A DNA stretch of 64,000 bases from Lichina pygmaea (Eukaryota > Ascomycota > Lichinomycetes > Lichinales > Lichinaceae): the NCBI GenBank assembly GCA_963422465.1, contig OY730170.1, positions 2,580,379 to 2,644,378 of the forward strand, given 5' to 3'. Both the position numbers and the translations under genes were made by a program. Each line of letters begins with the position of its first letter. Position 1 is the stretch's first letter. This document shows, piece by piece, positions 46,227 through 59,271 of the stretch. The notes under the pieces are model-generated. The model made no database searches. It was not told the DNA's origin and was given only the letters and a program-made list of their open reading frames with translations.

Positions 46227-46400
46227 AAGAGGTTCTAGAAAGAGAAGATAGTGCTTTTTGTACTTTTTGAAGAATAATTCTCTGGTGTTTGTGCCAGTGG
46301 AGTTTGGCATCCAGGTACACTCCCAATACTCACACTTCTTCTTTTGGTTTTAGAATCACATTCCCAAGTCTAAGCTTGAGCTGCAGATTGTCTGATCTTC

Positions 46401-46964
46401 TGTTACGACCCAGGGATGGGAGCCACTTATTTATAGGCAATCAGGCTGCGGGCCAGGCAAGAGGACACCATGGAAGTCAAGTGACCAACCAACAAGGGGT
46501 CACGTGACTGTCGAGACACACACAGGAGTCTCGACGCATGATGCATGAAGCATCGAGACAATCTCACCAGTCTCGACGCAGGGTGCATGAAGCATCGAGA
46601 CAATCTCACCCGTCTTGACGCAGGATGCATGAAGCATCGAGACAATCTCACCCGTCTTGACGCAGAGTGCATAACATGGTGGGACTGTCGAGACAATCTC
46701 ACCCATCTCGACAGGCCAGCACTATATAGTCCGGCGATAGTTCCCTTATAGAACGATCGTCTTCAACTCATGTTGTGATCCAGACAACTAGATCTACTTC
46801 AATACAATCCTTTGTACGAAGCCATTGATCAGGTGTCACCACCACCACGTTCCACCAAACCCCTTCGCGCTTCTTGACACTCCTCTCCTGCGAGAACCAA
46901 CCCGCCTTCCACCTCTCGCCCTAATCCTATACTCGGATAGGACAGTACGGTACAGACCGCAACA
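46401..46964 (+). repeat. 5' LTR of chromovirus I
   Basis: 564 bp. It has three 42-bp tandem units at 46529-46654, each with TCTCGA or TCTTGA at its head and TCGAGA inside, then a longer variant unit. A sense TATATAG box is at 46723-46729 and an antisense TATAAATAA box covers 46427-46435, pointing outwards at this end. Confidence 0.9.
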
Positions 46965-49900
46965 CTTTGAAGACCCTCAAGGATGAGTACCTCAGGAGCA
47001 ACCAACCCCAACTTCCCAGATGGAAAGATTAGCGTCGCCAAGCCAGACCTGTTCTACAGCGAAAGGAACAAGGTTGACGATTGGCTCATGCAACTCCAAG
47101 TCTACTTTCAATTCCAACCAGAAACAAAGCTGCCTAAAGAAAAGTGGCCACTCTTTGCAACCACTTACATGAGAGGCAATGCTTATCGATGGATCAAACC
47201 CTACGTCAACAAACACCTCTCAGGGAATGGAGACCACGATGGCACAACGGAATGGATGACAAAATAGACGCAATTCAAGGACAAGATCAAAAGGATCCTT
47301 GGACCATCTAACAAAGACAAAGTGGCTATACGAATGATCCAGCACATCAAGCAACAACGCTCAGCCGCAGAGTACACCACGCAGTTCAAACAATACTCAG
47401 TACTGACTGACTGGGACAACGACACCCTGATGGTCATGTACCGACGTGGACTCAAGGAAAACATGAAGGATGAAATCACCTTCGACGGACGAGCAGTTGA
47501 CACACTGGACAAACTCATCGCACAAGCAATCGACATTGATGACAAACTATTCAAGCGAGCGATGGAGAAACACCACGACGGAGGATACAGCCGCCCCGCA
47601 TGGCATGTGAGCAACCACTACAAGCCGCCTAACAAGGCACCACCACATGATCCATATGGCTATGCACCCATAGAACTGGATGCAGTCCACCACAAGGGAA
47701 GGTTCACAAAGGGAAGGAACAACAAAAAAGGGAAAGCACTGAAGTGCTATGCCTGTGGCAAGCTAGGCCACATGGCGAAAGACTGTCGTTCAAAGAACAA
47801 GGTGCACTGACAGCAACTTAATACGCTCGACGGAGACTGGAATGTCATCAAGCCAGAGGACCCACCAGGAGAGGCTCAGCTATCCCTTGAACAATGGGAC
47901 GACTACGATCAGATATTGGAAGCAGCCCACCAACTGGCAACATCAGGAGGCAAGGACCTACCAGAACTAACAGGTCAGGACAAGGGACAGGAGCCCTTAA
48001 CCACCTCTGATGGGGACTGAGACAAACCCGCGTCTATCAAAGAAGAAATACCACAAGGAAGCTATGCTTACAGCATGGACCCACGAAATCTACGGCACAG
48101 CGAACTACAGTGGAGGTTTTGCACGAAGCACTACTGCACCTACCACAAACAACTACGAAGGTACAGAGGACATTCACCCTACCACACCACCTGCCACAAG
48201 CATTGGGTCAATTGCGAGAAGGATGCGTGTGAGATCCACCTTTGGGACAAACGCCAACACACTGCATTCCCCGGGCACACACATGATTGGCATGAACACC
48301 TCATGTTCCTACAGCAAGGCAACAACTGCAACTGCTACGTCGACAATTGGCAGTACTGCCTTAAGCCTGGATGTGACAAGCATCAGCAAGACAAATTCAT
48401 GAACAGATTCCTCAGGACTGATGGGAATGGCTGGACCCATTGCCCAGTCAGTGGAAAGACACTTTGATCAGGAAAAGACTGAACTCCCTTGTCAAGGGGC
48501 GACATCGGGAGCTCAACAACATGACCCCTAGCAACGCAAAGCACCTGCGATTGCCTGTGTCACTATACGCCAACACGCCGATACGGACATACGCACTTGT
48601 TGACTCTGGAGCCAGTGGAAACTACATTTCAAGACAACTTTACGACACCCTCGGCACTGGAAGGAGACGCAAGCAGTAGCCCTATCAGCTCGTGATGGCA
48701 AATGGACAGACAGAGCTAGTCTGCCATGAGACACAGCCAATGGAAATGGTTACCAGACACTATGCTGAAAGGATCCACCTTGATATTGTTGAGTTGGCCA
48801 CTCAGGATATCTACTTGGGGATGCCTTGGCTAAAGAAGCACAACCCAGTTGTTAACTGGAAGACAGGAGTACTCACGTTTAGGAACTGCACTAACAACAC
48901 AGCTCGGACCTGTTACCAGCCACAGAAGGCGTGGACAGATGAGGGAAGGAGTCCTCAGTGGAACCTCACTGACAGAAAGGACAACTCTCAAAAGAAGAGG
49001 TCTGCCTTGACAGGCACACCCTGGAACCAGGTGGCCAAACAGTCAGAGATGAAGAGAGAGGAAGTTGTTAACCCTCTGGAGATCCCTGAAGAGTACCGAC
49101 CTGGGTATGATAACCTCTTTCAGGAAGAGACAACGACAGCAGTGTTGCCTAAGCACCAACCTTGGGATTATGAGATCAAGTTGCAACCAGGGACGGAGCC
49201 AGGATTTGGACCAATTTACCAGTTATCAGAGAAAGAGCTCCAAGTACTTCGCGAGTACCTGGAGGAAAACCTGAAAAAGAGTTTCATTCAAGAATCTCAA
49301 TCGCCAGCAGGATACCCGATACTATTTGCACCAAAGAAAGACGGAAGTCTTCGACTTTGTGTGGACTACAGGAAACTCAACAACATTACCATCAAGAACT
49401 GATATCCGTTGCCAAATGTGAACGAATTGCGAGACAGGATCAGCCAAGCTACAATCTTTACCAAGCTGGACTTGAAAGGAGCATACAACCTGATACGCAT
49501 GAAAGAAGGAGAAGAATGGAAGACAGCCTTCAGAACCTGATACGGACACTACGAGTATCTGGTTATGCCATTCGGACTCACAAACACACCAGCAACATGT
49601 CAAGCATTGATCAACAACGTCATCAGAGCACACCTGGACCAAACAGCTATTGCCTACCTGGACAACATTCTTGTCTACTCGAACACGCAACAGGAACATA
49701 CCAAACATGTGAAGGATGTTCTACGATGCCTACAAGAGGCAGGGCTCAAGCTCAACCCAAAGAAATGTGAGTTCAACAAACCGGAAGTTGAATTCCTCAG
49801 ATACATCATAGGGATCGAAGGGATCAAGATTGACCCTGAGAAAATCAAAGTGATTCAGCAATGGCCAACACCGACATCAGTTAAGGAAGTACAAGCCTTC

Positions 49901-51922
49901 CTAGGATTTGCCAACTTCAACTGACAGTTCATCAAGAACTACTCACAGATGGCAACTCCACTGACAGAACTCATGAAGAAGGACGTGGAGTACCGGTGGA
50001 CGGAGAGACAACAAAAAGCATTCCAACAGCTCAAGGACGCTTGCGCCAAGGAACCAGTTCTCCTCAACTTCAAGACAGGCCAACCAACACGAATCGAGAC
50101 AGACGCTTCAGATCAAGCAGTGGGAGCATGTCTATGCCAACAGGCAGACGGCAAGTGGCACCCAGTTGCCTACTACTCACGCAAAATGTCACAAGCGGAA
50201 CAAAACTATGATATCCACGACAAAGAGCTACTGGCAGTCGTCAACGTACTCGAACACTGGAGAGTGTACGCGGAAAGCAGTTCCGAACTCACCATTCTCA
50301 CAGACCACAAGAATCTGACAATGTTCACAACAACCAAGAAGCTGAACAGACAGCAAGTCAGATGGGCTGAACTCCTAGGGCAACACAAGTTCAAGATCTT
50401 GTACACCCCTGGACAAGACAATGGGAGAGCAGACACACTAAGCTGATGAAAAGACCACATGGAAGATGATGAACGCCAAGGAACAATCTTACAGCAGGAC
50501 CAGCAAGGAAACCTGGTGCCTCAACCACAGATCAACGAGCTCACAGCAGAAGACACTGAAGAACTAATAAGGAACTACCATGATAATCCAGCACATAGTC
50601 ACCCAGGAATCACCAAAACCACAGACCTGATCCAACAAGCAGGGAACAATGTCATCAATCTCTGACAACACGTCACAAGCTACATCAACAAATGTCTACT
50701 ATGCCAGAAAAACAAGCATGGAAGACACAAGCCATATAGAGAAGGACACCCGAACACGATACCAAGAGGCCTGTGGGAAGATGTGTCAATGGACTTCATC
50801 ACAAAGCTACCCAAGTCCAAAGACCCAGTCACAGGAATCACCTACGACTCAATTATGGTGATTGTGGACAGATTCACAAAATACCTAATAGCAGTACCAT
50901 TCAAGGAAACCCACACAGCAGAGCAGTTGGGACACCTCCTACTGGACAGATTGGTCAGGGACCACGGAGTTCCAATCACGGTCATTACTGACAGAGACAA
51001 ACTCTTCACATCCAACTACTGGAAAACAATCAGTGCAGCCATGGGAACAAAACCCAAGATGTCTACAGCCTACCACCCACGAACTGACGGCCAGACAGAG
51101 CAAGCAAACCAAGTCCTGGAGACTTATTTGCGGCATTACATCAACCAGACCCACAGCAATTGGGTACAATTATTACCAGTGGCACAGCTGGCAATCAACC
51201 AGCACAGATCAGACTCAACAAAGGAATCGCCATTCTTTGCCAATTTTGGACAACACGCAAACATCGGAATGCCAAGCAGAGCTTCACCAAACACGGAGAA
51301 AGCACTCCAACATGACAAGCTCCTACGACAAACACACACGATGATGAAGCTTTACCTTCAAGAGACCTCAGAAAAGATGCAACGCCAAATAGACAAAAAA
51401 AATCGAAAATGGCACCTCAGCTGAAGAAGGGGGATAAAGTCTACCTCCTCACAAAAAATTGGAAAGTCAAGAAACCAAGAACAAAGAAACTGGACCATGT
51501 CAAGGTCAGACCATTTTCAGTCGAAGAAAGAACTGGACCAGTCAACATCAGACTGTGACTACTGAGAGACGCTCGGGTACACCCAAACTTTCACATCTCA
51601 ATGATTGAATTAGCCGACCAGAGCACACCCTTGCAGGAAACATTTCATTACCAACCAGAGGAAGAACAGGAATTCAAGGCCGAACAGATCCTGAAGAGAA
51701 AAGGTCAGTGATACCTTGTCAAGTGGAAAGACTACCCAGACTCGGAAAATACCTGGGAGCCACTCAGGAACCTTGCGAACTGCCAGCTCCTCCTGCAGCA
51801 GTTCCGGCAGGAGCAGGACCGAACAGCTCGGCCTGCAGCGCGGACACATCAATGACTGTCGCCGACAAGTCTTCACCATCTGCCTCCATTTCAGCAACAA
51901 GGCACTGGAGCTTCTTCTTTGC

Positions 51923-52141
51923 TCAACCCTCAGCACCCTCAAGAACCTTTCGCTTTCGGGACACACGAGCCTGCAGCTCGGCAAGCTGCTTGACAAGAGC
52001 ATCCCGCTTGGCCTCATCAACAGCCAAATCCTCGCGAAGGTTATCCTGAGTCATGTTCAGTGACTCCCAAGAAAGTGACACACAGGACTTTCCCTGACGA
52101 GTGCACTCAGCACACTTCAACTTATCGTTGTCGTCAGACAT
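51923..52141 (-). CDS. Antisense Cys-rich coiled-coil ORF of chromovirus I
   Basis: A 72-codon frame opposite to gag-pol, starting 168 bp inside the 3' LTR, exactly as in B. It has a Cys-x2-Cys-x6-Cys cluster (KCAECTRQGKSC) then a charged coiled-coil-like stretch (LVKQLAELQARVSRKRK). Compared with B, most residue differences (Arg to Cys, Gln or His; Glu to Lys) fit transitions. Function unknown. Confidence 0.65.
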   Translation of the reverse strand: MSDDNDKLKCAECTRQGKSCVSLSWESLNMTQDNLREDLAVDEAKRDALVKQLAELQARVSRKRKVLEGAEG

Positions 52142-52308
52142 TCAGAAGCAGGGCTTGTGGTTCAAAACACAGAAGTCACACGGAGCAAGCGACACGAAGT
52201 TATGATCACAGATCTGGGCTGCCAGTTGGTTTCAGTAAGCAGAGGCACGTGATTTTGCAGACATACTCAAGAATTCATCGGGACGATGAATGAAGGAGAG
52301 GAGAGTAG

Positions 52309-52872
52309 TGTTACGACCCAGGGATGGGAGCCACTCATTTATAGGCAATCAGGCCGTGGGCCAGGCAAGAGGACACCATGGAAGTCAAGTGACCAACCAA
52401 CAAGGGGTCACGTGACTGTCGAGACACACACAGGAGTCTTGACGCATGATGCATGAAGCATCAAGACAATCTCACCAGTCTCGACGCAGGGTGCATGAAG
52501 CATCGAGACAATCTCACCCGTCTCGACGCAGGATGCATGAAGTATCAAGACAATCTCACCTGTCTCGACGCAGGGTGCATAACATGGTGGGACTGTCAAG
52601 ACAATCTCACCCGTCTCGACAGGCCAGCACTATATAGTCCGGCGATAGTTCCCTTATGGAACGATCGTCTTCAACTCATGTTGTGATCCAGACAACTAGA
52701 TCTACTTCAATACAATCCTTTGTACAAAGCCATTGATCAGGTGTCACCACCACCACGTTCCACCAAACCCCTTCGCACTCCTTGACACTCCTCTCCTGCG
52801 AGAACCAACCCACCTTCCACCTCTCGCCCTAATCCTATACTCGGATAGGACGGTACAGTACGGACCGCAACA
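52309..52872 (+). repeat. 3' LTR of chromovirus I
   Basis: 564 bp, the same structure as the 5' LTR. The antisense TATAAAT-like box (52337-52343) lies about 30 bp from the inner edge and would direct transcription into the element's antisense ORF. Confidence 0.9.
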
Positions 52873-53943
52873 TCTTCTTCTGGAAAAATGAAGTATTTCA
52901 TATTTCTCAGGAGAGAAGACTATTCTATGTCTTGCAACCCAAGATAGACATTTAAGATGTGTATTCTTCAACTTCAGAAGGTTGCTTTTAAGAGAGTGTC
53001 CAAATGCAAGCAGATTTGTATCATCTGCAAATCCCAGAGCAGAAACACCAGTAGTAGGAGAATGTACAGTCTCATGAAGTTCAGAAATATAGAATAGAAA
53101 AAGAATAGGAGACAAAAGGGAACCTTGGGGAACTCCACAGTGAATAGGAATAGAAGAGGACTCAGAGTCATCAAAAACTAGAGTGGTGGTACGTCTGGTA
53201 CAGAAAGAGAAGATCCAAGAAGTTAGCCAGAGAGGGATTCTTTTTCTCTCCAGAATCTTTTGAAGAATCTCTGGAAGAACTCTGTCATATGCTCCTGAGA
53301 TGTCCAGAGAAAGTAGAGATGCAACCATGCCTTCTTTCCAGACTTTTTCCACTTGGGAAGTTAGAAGGAAAAGTGCTGATTCAGTTGATCTGCCTTTCCT
53401 GAACCCCATCTGGATTTCTGGCAAGAGTTTAGCCTCTTCTGCTACCTTGCTTAGTCTGGCTGCTGTAATAGCTTCCATCAGCTTGCCAGTTGTGTTTAGC
53501 AGAGCTATAGGGCACCAGGCTTTAGCTTGGTTATAGATTCCTTTGCCAGGTTTTCTTAGACAGACTGTTTTTGCATTCTTGAATTTCTCTGGAAAGTATT
53601 CCAGTCTCCAGCATGTTGATGTGAGAACAGCTATAGCTTGACAGAACTTGGGACCCAGAGCTTTCAGAAATCTATTTGGCAGCTTGTCTTTTCCTCCTGC
53701 TGTAAAAGGTTTCTTCTTGTTCAGAATTTGCTCCACTTCTTCAGTGGTAACCTCCTGAGAAAGCTGGATCTCTGGGGTACTCTGGTGACTTTCTGTACTT
53801 GGTTCTGGAACACGTGCTTCTGGAAAGAATTGAGCTGAGAAAGATTTTGTCTTCTCCTCAAAGCTTTTGGCTAGTCCTTCTTGAGTCTCCAGATCAGGGA
53901 CCAGAGGAAGATCAGGGGTCTTGTTAGCTTTTGATTTTCCCCA
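52873..53943 (-). CDS. LINE H ORF2, central part with RT motifs
   Basis: Open between chromoviruses F and I. It contains KSKANKTPDLPLVPD, AKAWCPIALLNTTGK (Arg of the D copy replaced by Cys), GFRKGRSTESALFLL, SLDISGAYDRV, GVPQGSLLSPILFLFYIS (Pro to Leu) and FADD. These substitutions in conserved RT motifs suggest this copy is weakened even though the frame is open. Confidence 0.85.
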
Positions 53944-53948
53944 CTTTG

Positions 53949-54219
53949 TGTCACAGTTCTGGCCCAGTTGCATATCTGGCACAAGCCACGCACCTTGCCG
54001 GGAAGTCCCATCTGCACTGTTTGCCTGTTTGCTCCGCTGTTGCCTGATCCCCTGCCTATAAGAACTTCTCCTGCTCCCCCAGCTTCTTCTCTTCTTTTCT
54101 CTTTTCCTTCCTCATCTTTCACCTTGTACATCAATCCAAGTCTCAAGTCTCAAGCCAAGTCAGGTCAAGGTTACCAAATCAGTTAGGCTTGAGTTCTGCT
54201 CTGCTATTGCCTTGTCACA
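53949..54219 (+). repeat. 5' LTR of chromovirus F
   Basis: 271-bp LTR with TG..CA ends and a CCTATAAGAAC TATA-like box. The pyrimidine-rich stretch after it resembles a transcription start region. Confidence 0.9.
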
Positions 54220-57200
54220 CTGCGAAAGACCTACCCAACCATAACACACTTCACCAAGCCATGTTCACGTCCTTGTCATGTCTCAACAACCAGACCAAGC
54301 CATGCCAGTTGCTGGAAATAACAAGTTCCTTCACAACATGTTTGCAGAGTTCATGTGAATTCAAGCTACTAACACTACTCCCAAGTCCAAGTCCGAACAC
54401 ACTGCTGACCCAGAGATCTTCAGTGGCGATGGTGGAAACACAGAAATCACGCATGAGAAGCTTGAGAGCTTCATCACATCACTGTCACTCAAGATGACAC
54501 TCAACACTGACTAGTACCCCACGGAAACATCACGGATTGCGTACGTCTTTTCACGCACGACTGGCACTGCGCAGTCCTACATCTCAGCTAAGATCACGGC
54601 TGGCCAGTACATTGACTGGCATGACATTGTCCAAGATCTCCAGAACACCTTCTCTGACCCAGACCCAGAGTTCCTAGCTCAGAGGAAGCTCATCACCTTA
54701 CGTCAGGCCAACTGTTCCTTTGCCAAGTTCTTCACAGAGTTCAATCAGTATATTCCACACACAGACTTCAACGACAAGGCCTTGAAGTGCCATCTTTGAT
54801 GCACTGTCTCTGAAGAGCTTGCCAAGCAGCTTGTCAGCATCAACCTCAAGGACATCAGCTATCAGAAGCTTGTTGAGGAATGCCAGCTGCAGGACAACCA
54901 GTTGCGTGCCACTTCTGCCAACTCTCACTGTCCACGTCAAGCACCTCCCACCCAAGCCTCAGTTCCACGGTCAGGAGCTTCAGTTCTGCGTCCAGGGTTC
55001 ATCAAGCCAGCCTTCACACCACAGCCACCAAGTCCTACTATAGATCTCAGCCACTCTAAGCTGACACCAGAAGAGTAAGAACATCACTGAAGCAAAGGCC
55101 TCTGCTTCTACTGTGGGAACCAAGGTCACATCTCAACCTTCTGTCCAGTGAAAAGCATGCCTGTTGTTGCCACCACCATGACCACCACCAAGTCTGCCAC
55201 TGTTGAGACTACTCCAGAGTCAGAAAACAAGTAGTCCTTGGTCATCGTCACACCCAAGAACATGAAAAGGATCTCCATGTTGGCTATCTGTCTCCAGACC
55301 AGCAATTGGACAGCAAGTGCTTGTTTCTTCCTTGTATCCTAGATGGGAAATTCAAGTGCAATGCTCTTATTGACTCTGGCTGTTCAGTATTTGGCTGCAT
55401 TGGTGCTTCCTTTGCGCAATCTCTTCACCAAGAACCTCTCCCCTACCCACGCACATTGCGATTGTTCAATGGCAAGACATCACAAACCACACATCTCACC
55501 AAGACAATCATAACCACAGCACATGGTGTGCACCAGGAAGAAGTCTCTCTTTTTGTGTCTCCTGGTCTTCACTATGATGTGATTCTGGGGATGCCATGGC
55601 TCCAGAAGCATGGGCCACACATTGATTGGGCAAATACCTCAATCATGTTCAAGTCAGATCACTGCTGATCTGTATGCCTCAAGTCAAACAATAGCTATCC
55701 AATCTCTTTGGATCTTGAAGCCAAGATGTCTGCTGGAAAGCCTCAGGATCCCAAGCCTCTTTCTGCCACGCCAATCCCCATCAATGCTGCCACATTTTCT
55801 CTCCTTGCTGCCAAGCCAGATCACCAGGTGTTCAGTGTTTCTCTGAGAGACATTGAGCAGGTGTTGAAGCCAAAGAAGTGTGTGGACTCTGCCACACTTC
55901 TCCCTGCTCAGTACCACAAGTTCCTGGACATCTTCAGCAAGGATGACGCTGACAAGCTTCCTCCTCTACACCCAGGAGTTGACCACAAGATCAAGATGGA
56001 ACCAGGAACCCAGGCACCCTCTGGACCTCTGTACAGCATGAGCAGAGAAGAACTTGAAGTTCTCAAGAAATACCTGACAGAGAACCTGAACAAGGGCTTC
56101 ACTCAAGCATCTTCATCACCTGCTGCTGCACCAGTCCTCTTTGTCAAGAAGCCAGGAGGTGGATTGCGTTTCTGTGTAGACTACAGAGCACTCAACACTA
56201 TCACCATCAAGAACTGTTACCCCCTACCACTGATCCGGGAGATGTTGGACCAGCTTTGCAAAGCTGTGTGGTACACCAAGCTTGACATTGTTGGTGCCTT
56301 CAACTGTATCCGGATGAAGGAAGGTGAAGAATGGAAGACTGCGTTCCGCACACGCTCAGGCCTCTACGAATACCTTGTCATACCCTTTGGTCTTGCCAAT
56401 GCTCCAAGCATGTTCCAGAACTACATCAATGATGTTTTGGGACCTGACATCCTTGATGTCTTTGGCACTACCTATGTGGATGACATCCTTATCTACAGTC
56501 AGACACTCAAGGAACACCAGAAGTATGTCAAGCTTGTTCTCAGTCAACTACGAGATGCAAGCCTGCAAGTTGACATCTCCAAGTGTGACTTTGAAGTCCA
56601 TCAAGTCAAGTACCTTGGCCTCATCATTCAGTCTGCCACTGAAGACGGCTGACCTGGATCTGTGAGTATGGACCCAGCCAAGACTGACACCATCAAGGAG
56701 TGGAAGCCTCCTGCCAGTCTCAAGGAAGTGCAGAGCTTCATTGCCTTTGCAAACTTCTACCGCCAGTTCATCAAAGACTTTGCCAAGCTTGCATCCCTGC
56801 TCACAGCTCTGACCAAGAAGAATATTGCCTTCAAGTGGGAAACCCCAGAGCAGCGCTTGTTTGAAAGCATCAAGAAGGTGTTCAGCACTGCACCTATCCT
56901 GCAGCACTTTGATCTGGAGAAGGAGTGTGTTGTTGAGACTGACACTTCTGACTACATCTCTGGTGCTGTCCTGTCACAGCCAGACCATGAAGGAGTTCTA
57001 CACCCTGTTGCCTTCTTGTCACGCCGCCACCTGCCAGCAGAATGCAACTACGAAATCTACGACAAAGAGTTGCTGGCAATTGTCCGTGCCTTTGAAGAAT
57101 GGTGAGCAGAGCTTGAAGGATCTCCAGAACCTGTCAAAGTGATCTCTGATCACAAGAACTTGAAGTACTTCATGTTGTCAAAGTGCCTTTCCCACTGTCA

Positions 57201-58995
57201 AGCCTGTTGGAGTGAGTTCTTGTCACACTTCAATTTCAAGATCAGCTACTGTCCAGGCAGTCAGTGCAAGGCCGACACCCTCACTCGACATTCCCAAGAC
57301 CTCCTGTCAGACAGTGATCCCTGTCAAGACTTCATGGAGCAAGTCATCCTCAAGCCCAAGAATCTTGCACATTCAGAGGTTCAAGTCAAGCCCATCCAGA
57401 TCCTGAGATGTTCAGAAGCTGCACCAGTTGACACTGAACCTGATGTTACACCTCTTTCAGATGTTATCCAAGCTGCCTATAACAACCTTGCTGAAGGTGA
57501 TCCAGTGGCAACAGTGTCACAGATGCTAAGGGATGGTGTCAGGCACAGTCGAGAAGTGTCTCTCTCAGACTGCAGCTTGGAAAATAACTGTCTCTTCTAC
57601 AAGAACTGACTCTGGATCCCTGAGAATGATGAGCTATGCCTACGCCTGTTCCAAGAAGCCCATGACCAAGCAATGGCTGGCCACACTGGGATTGCCAAGA
57701 CCCACAATCTTCTGTCTTGTTGGTACTATTGGCCAAAGATGGTGAACATCATACAGCAGTACATCAGGAACTGTCATGTCTGCTCTCAAGCAAAGCCTGC
57801 CCGTGATCACCAAGGAGAGCTGCTGTCTCTTCCCATGCCTCAGCAACATTGGCAGGATCTGGCTATGGATTTCATTACTGACTTGCCCAAGTCAAGAGAT
57901 GCCTGCTTCCCTGGTGCCAAGCACATCTGGGTCATCACTGACTGTCTCACCAAAGAACACCACTTTGTGCCATGTGCTAAGATGACAACCTCGCATCTTG
58001 TCTGGATGTTCATCCAGTTTATTGTCCATACCCATGGCTTGCCCAGGAGTATTGTCTCAGACAGAGGAGGTCAGTTTGTCAGCTTATTCTGGAAAGCACT
58101 CTGTGCCCATCTTGACGTCATGCTACAACTATCCTCAGGACACCACCCAGAGACAGATGGTCAGACAGAACAAGAGAATCAGGAGCTTGAATGCTACCTG
58201 AGATCCTATGTCAACTATCTCCAAGATGACTGGGTCCAATGGCTTCCTCTGGCAGAGTTCACGCAGAACAACTCCCAGTCTGATTCCTCTGGTATGTCAC
58301 TGTTCTTTGCCAACAAAGGGTTCCATCCACAGCTCAGCATCACACCCATGGGTGAAGCCTGCAACCAAGATGCTATGGAAATCTCTGGAGAAATAACGCA
58401 GATTCTGGAACAGTTGCAAGCTGAACTCCGACTATCCCAGGAAGCTCAAGCTCACACCACCAATTTGCATCGAGTCCTGTCACCATCCTATCAAACTGGA
58501 GATCTTGTTTGGCTGAATACCAAGAACATCAGGACACGCCACCCATGCAAAAAGCTTGACGACAAGTGGATTGAACCATTCAAGGTGTTGAAGACAGTCA
58601 GAAGCTGTGCCTGCCATCTGGAGCTTCCACACACTCTCAAGATCCACCCTGTCTTTCACGTTTCCCTTCTACGTCTGACACCTGCTAATCCTATCCCTGG
58701 CTAATCAAATGAACACCCTGGCCCTGTTATTGGTCAAGACACAGATGAAGAGTTCCAGGTTGAAGAAATCCTTGACTCCAAGCCAGCAACATCTTGACAG
58801 AAGTTCAAGTACCTGGTCAAATAGTCTGGATGGCCAATCGAAGATACCACTGAAGAGCCTATTGAGCATCTTGACAACATCAAAGACACCATCTACAACT
58901 TCCATGAGAAATACCCAAGGAAACCACGGCCACGGAACTACACCCACAAGCGGCCTGAGACTCACAGGAGTTCACCATGTGAAGGAGAGGGGTAA

Positions 58996-59266
58996 TGTCA
59001 CAGTTCTGGCCCAGTTGCATATCTGGCACAAGCCACGCACCTTGCCGGGAAGTCCCATCTGCACTGTTTGCCTGTTTGCTCCGCTGTTGCCTGATCCCCT
59101 GCCTATAAGAACTTCTCCTGCTCCCCCAGCTTCTTCTCTTCTTTTCTCTTTTCCTTCCTCGTCTTTCGTCTTGTACATCAATCCAAGTCTCAAGTCTCAA
59201 GCCAAGTCAGGTCAAGGTTACCAAATAAGTTATGCTTGAGTTCTGCTCTGCTATTGCCTTGTCACA
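58996..59266 (+). repeat. 3' LTR of chromovirus F
   Basis: 271 bp, same length as its partner. The right border meets LINE H at the CTTTG duplication (59267-59271). Confidence 0.9.
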
Positions 59267-59271
59267 CTTTG

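Larger units (their letters stand above)
46401..52872 (+). mobile_element. Chromovirus I (Ty3/gypsy, LTR family 1), complete in outline but broken
   Basis: A 6,472-bp LTR retrotransposon in LINE H with 564-bp LTRs (46401-46964, 52309-52872) and TSD TCTTC. Parts in order: gag with CCHC knuckle (46983-47810), protease with DSGAS (about 48600-48640), RT (about 49200-49920), RNase H (about 49950-50446), integrase with HPGITKT and D,D,E-type blocks (about 50460-51420), chromodomain (about 51650-51830), antisense ORF (51923-52141), purine-rich tract just before the 3' LTR. The fossil is broken with roughly ten or more interruptions. The LTRs differ at about 22 of 564 positions by eye, all transitions. 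Confidence 0.92.
53949..59266 (+). mobile_element. Chromovirus F (Ty3/gypsy, LTR family 2), complete in outline but broken
   Basis: A 5,318-bp LTR retrotransposon in LINE H, with 271-bp LTRs (53949-54219, 58996-59266) from TGTCACAGTTC to CCTTGTCACA and the 5-bp TSD CTTTG. Parts in order: gag (about 54260-55200) with a CCHC knuckle near 55100, protease with LIDSGCS (about 55370), RT (about 55950-56640), RNase H (about 56660-57250), integrase (about 57660-58500), chromodomain (about 58750-58870), and a purine-rich tract before the 3' LTR. The pol region is mostly open with about half a dozen interruptions. The LTRs differ at about 5 of 271 positions, so it is the youngest LTR element here. Confidence 0.92.

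Noticed and set aside
46529-46705. Regularly spaced repeats resembling a CRISPR array (also near 28200-28370, 39560-39720, 45800-45960, 52440-52620)
   Set aside because: They are contiguous 42-bp tandem units without unique spacers, lie inside LTRs, recur with each LTR copy, and the organism is a fungus.
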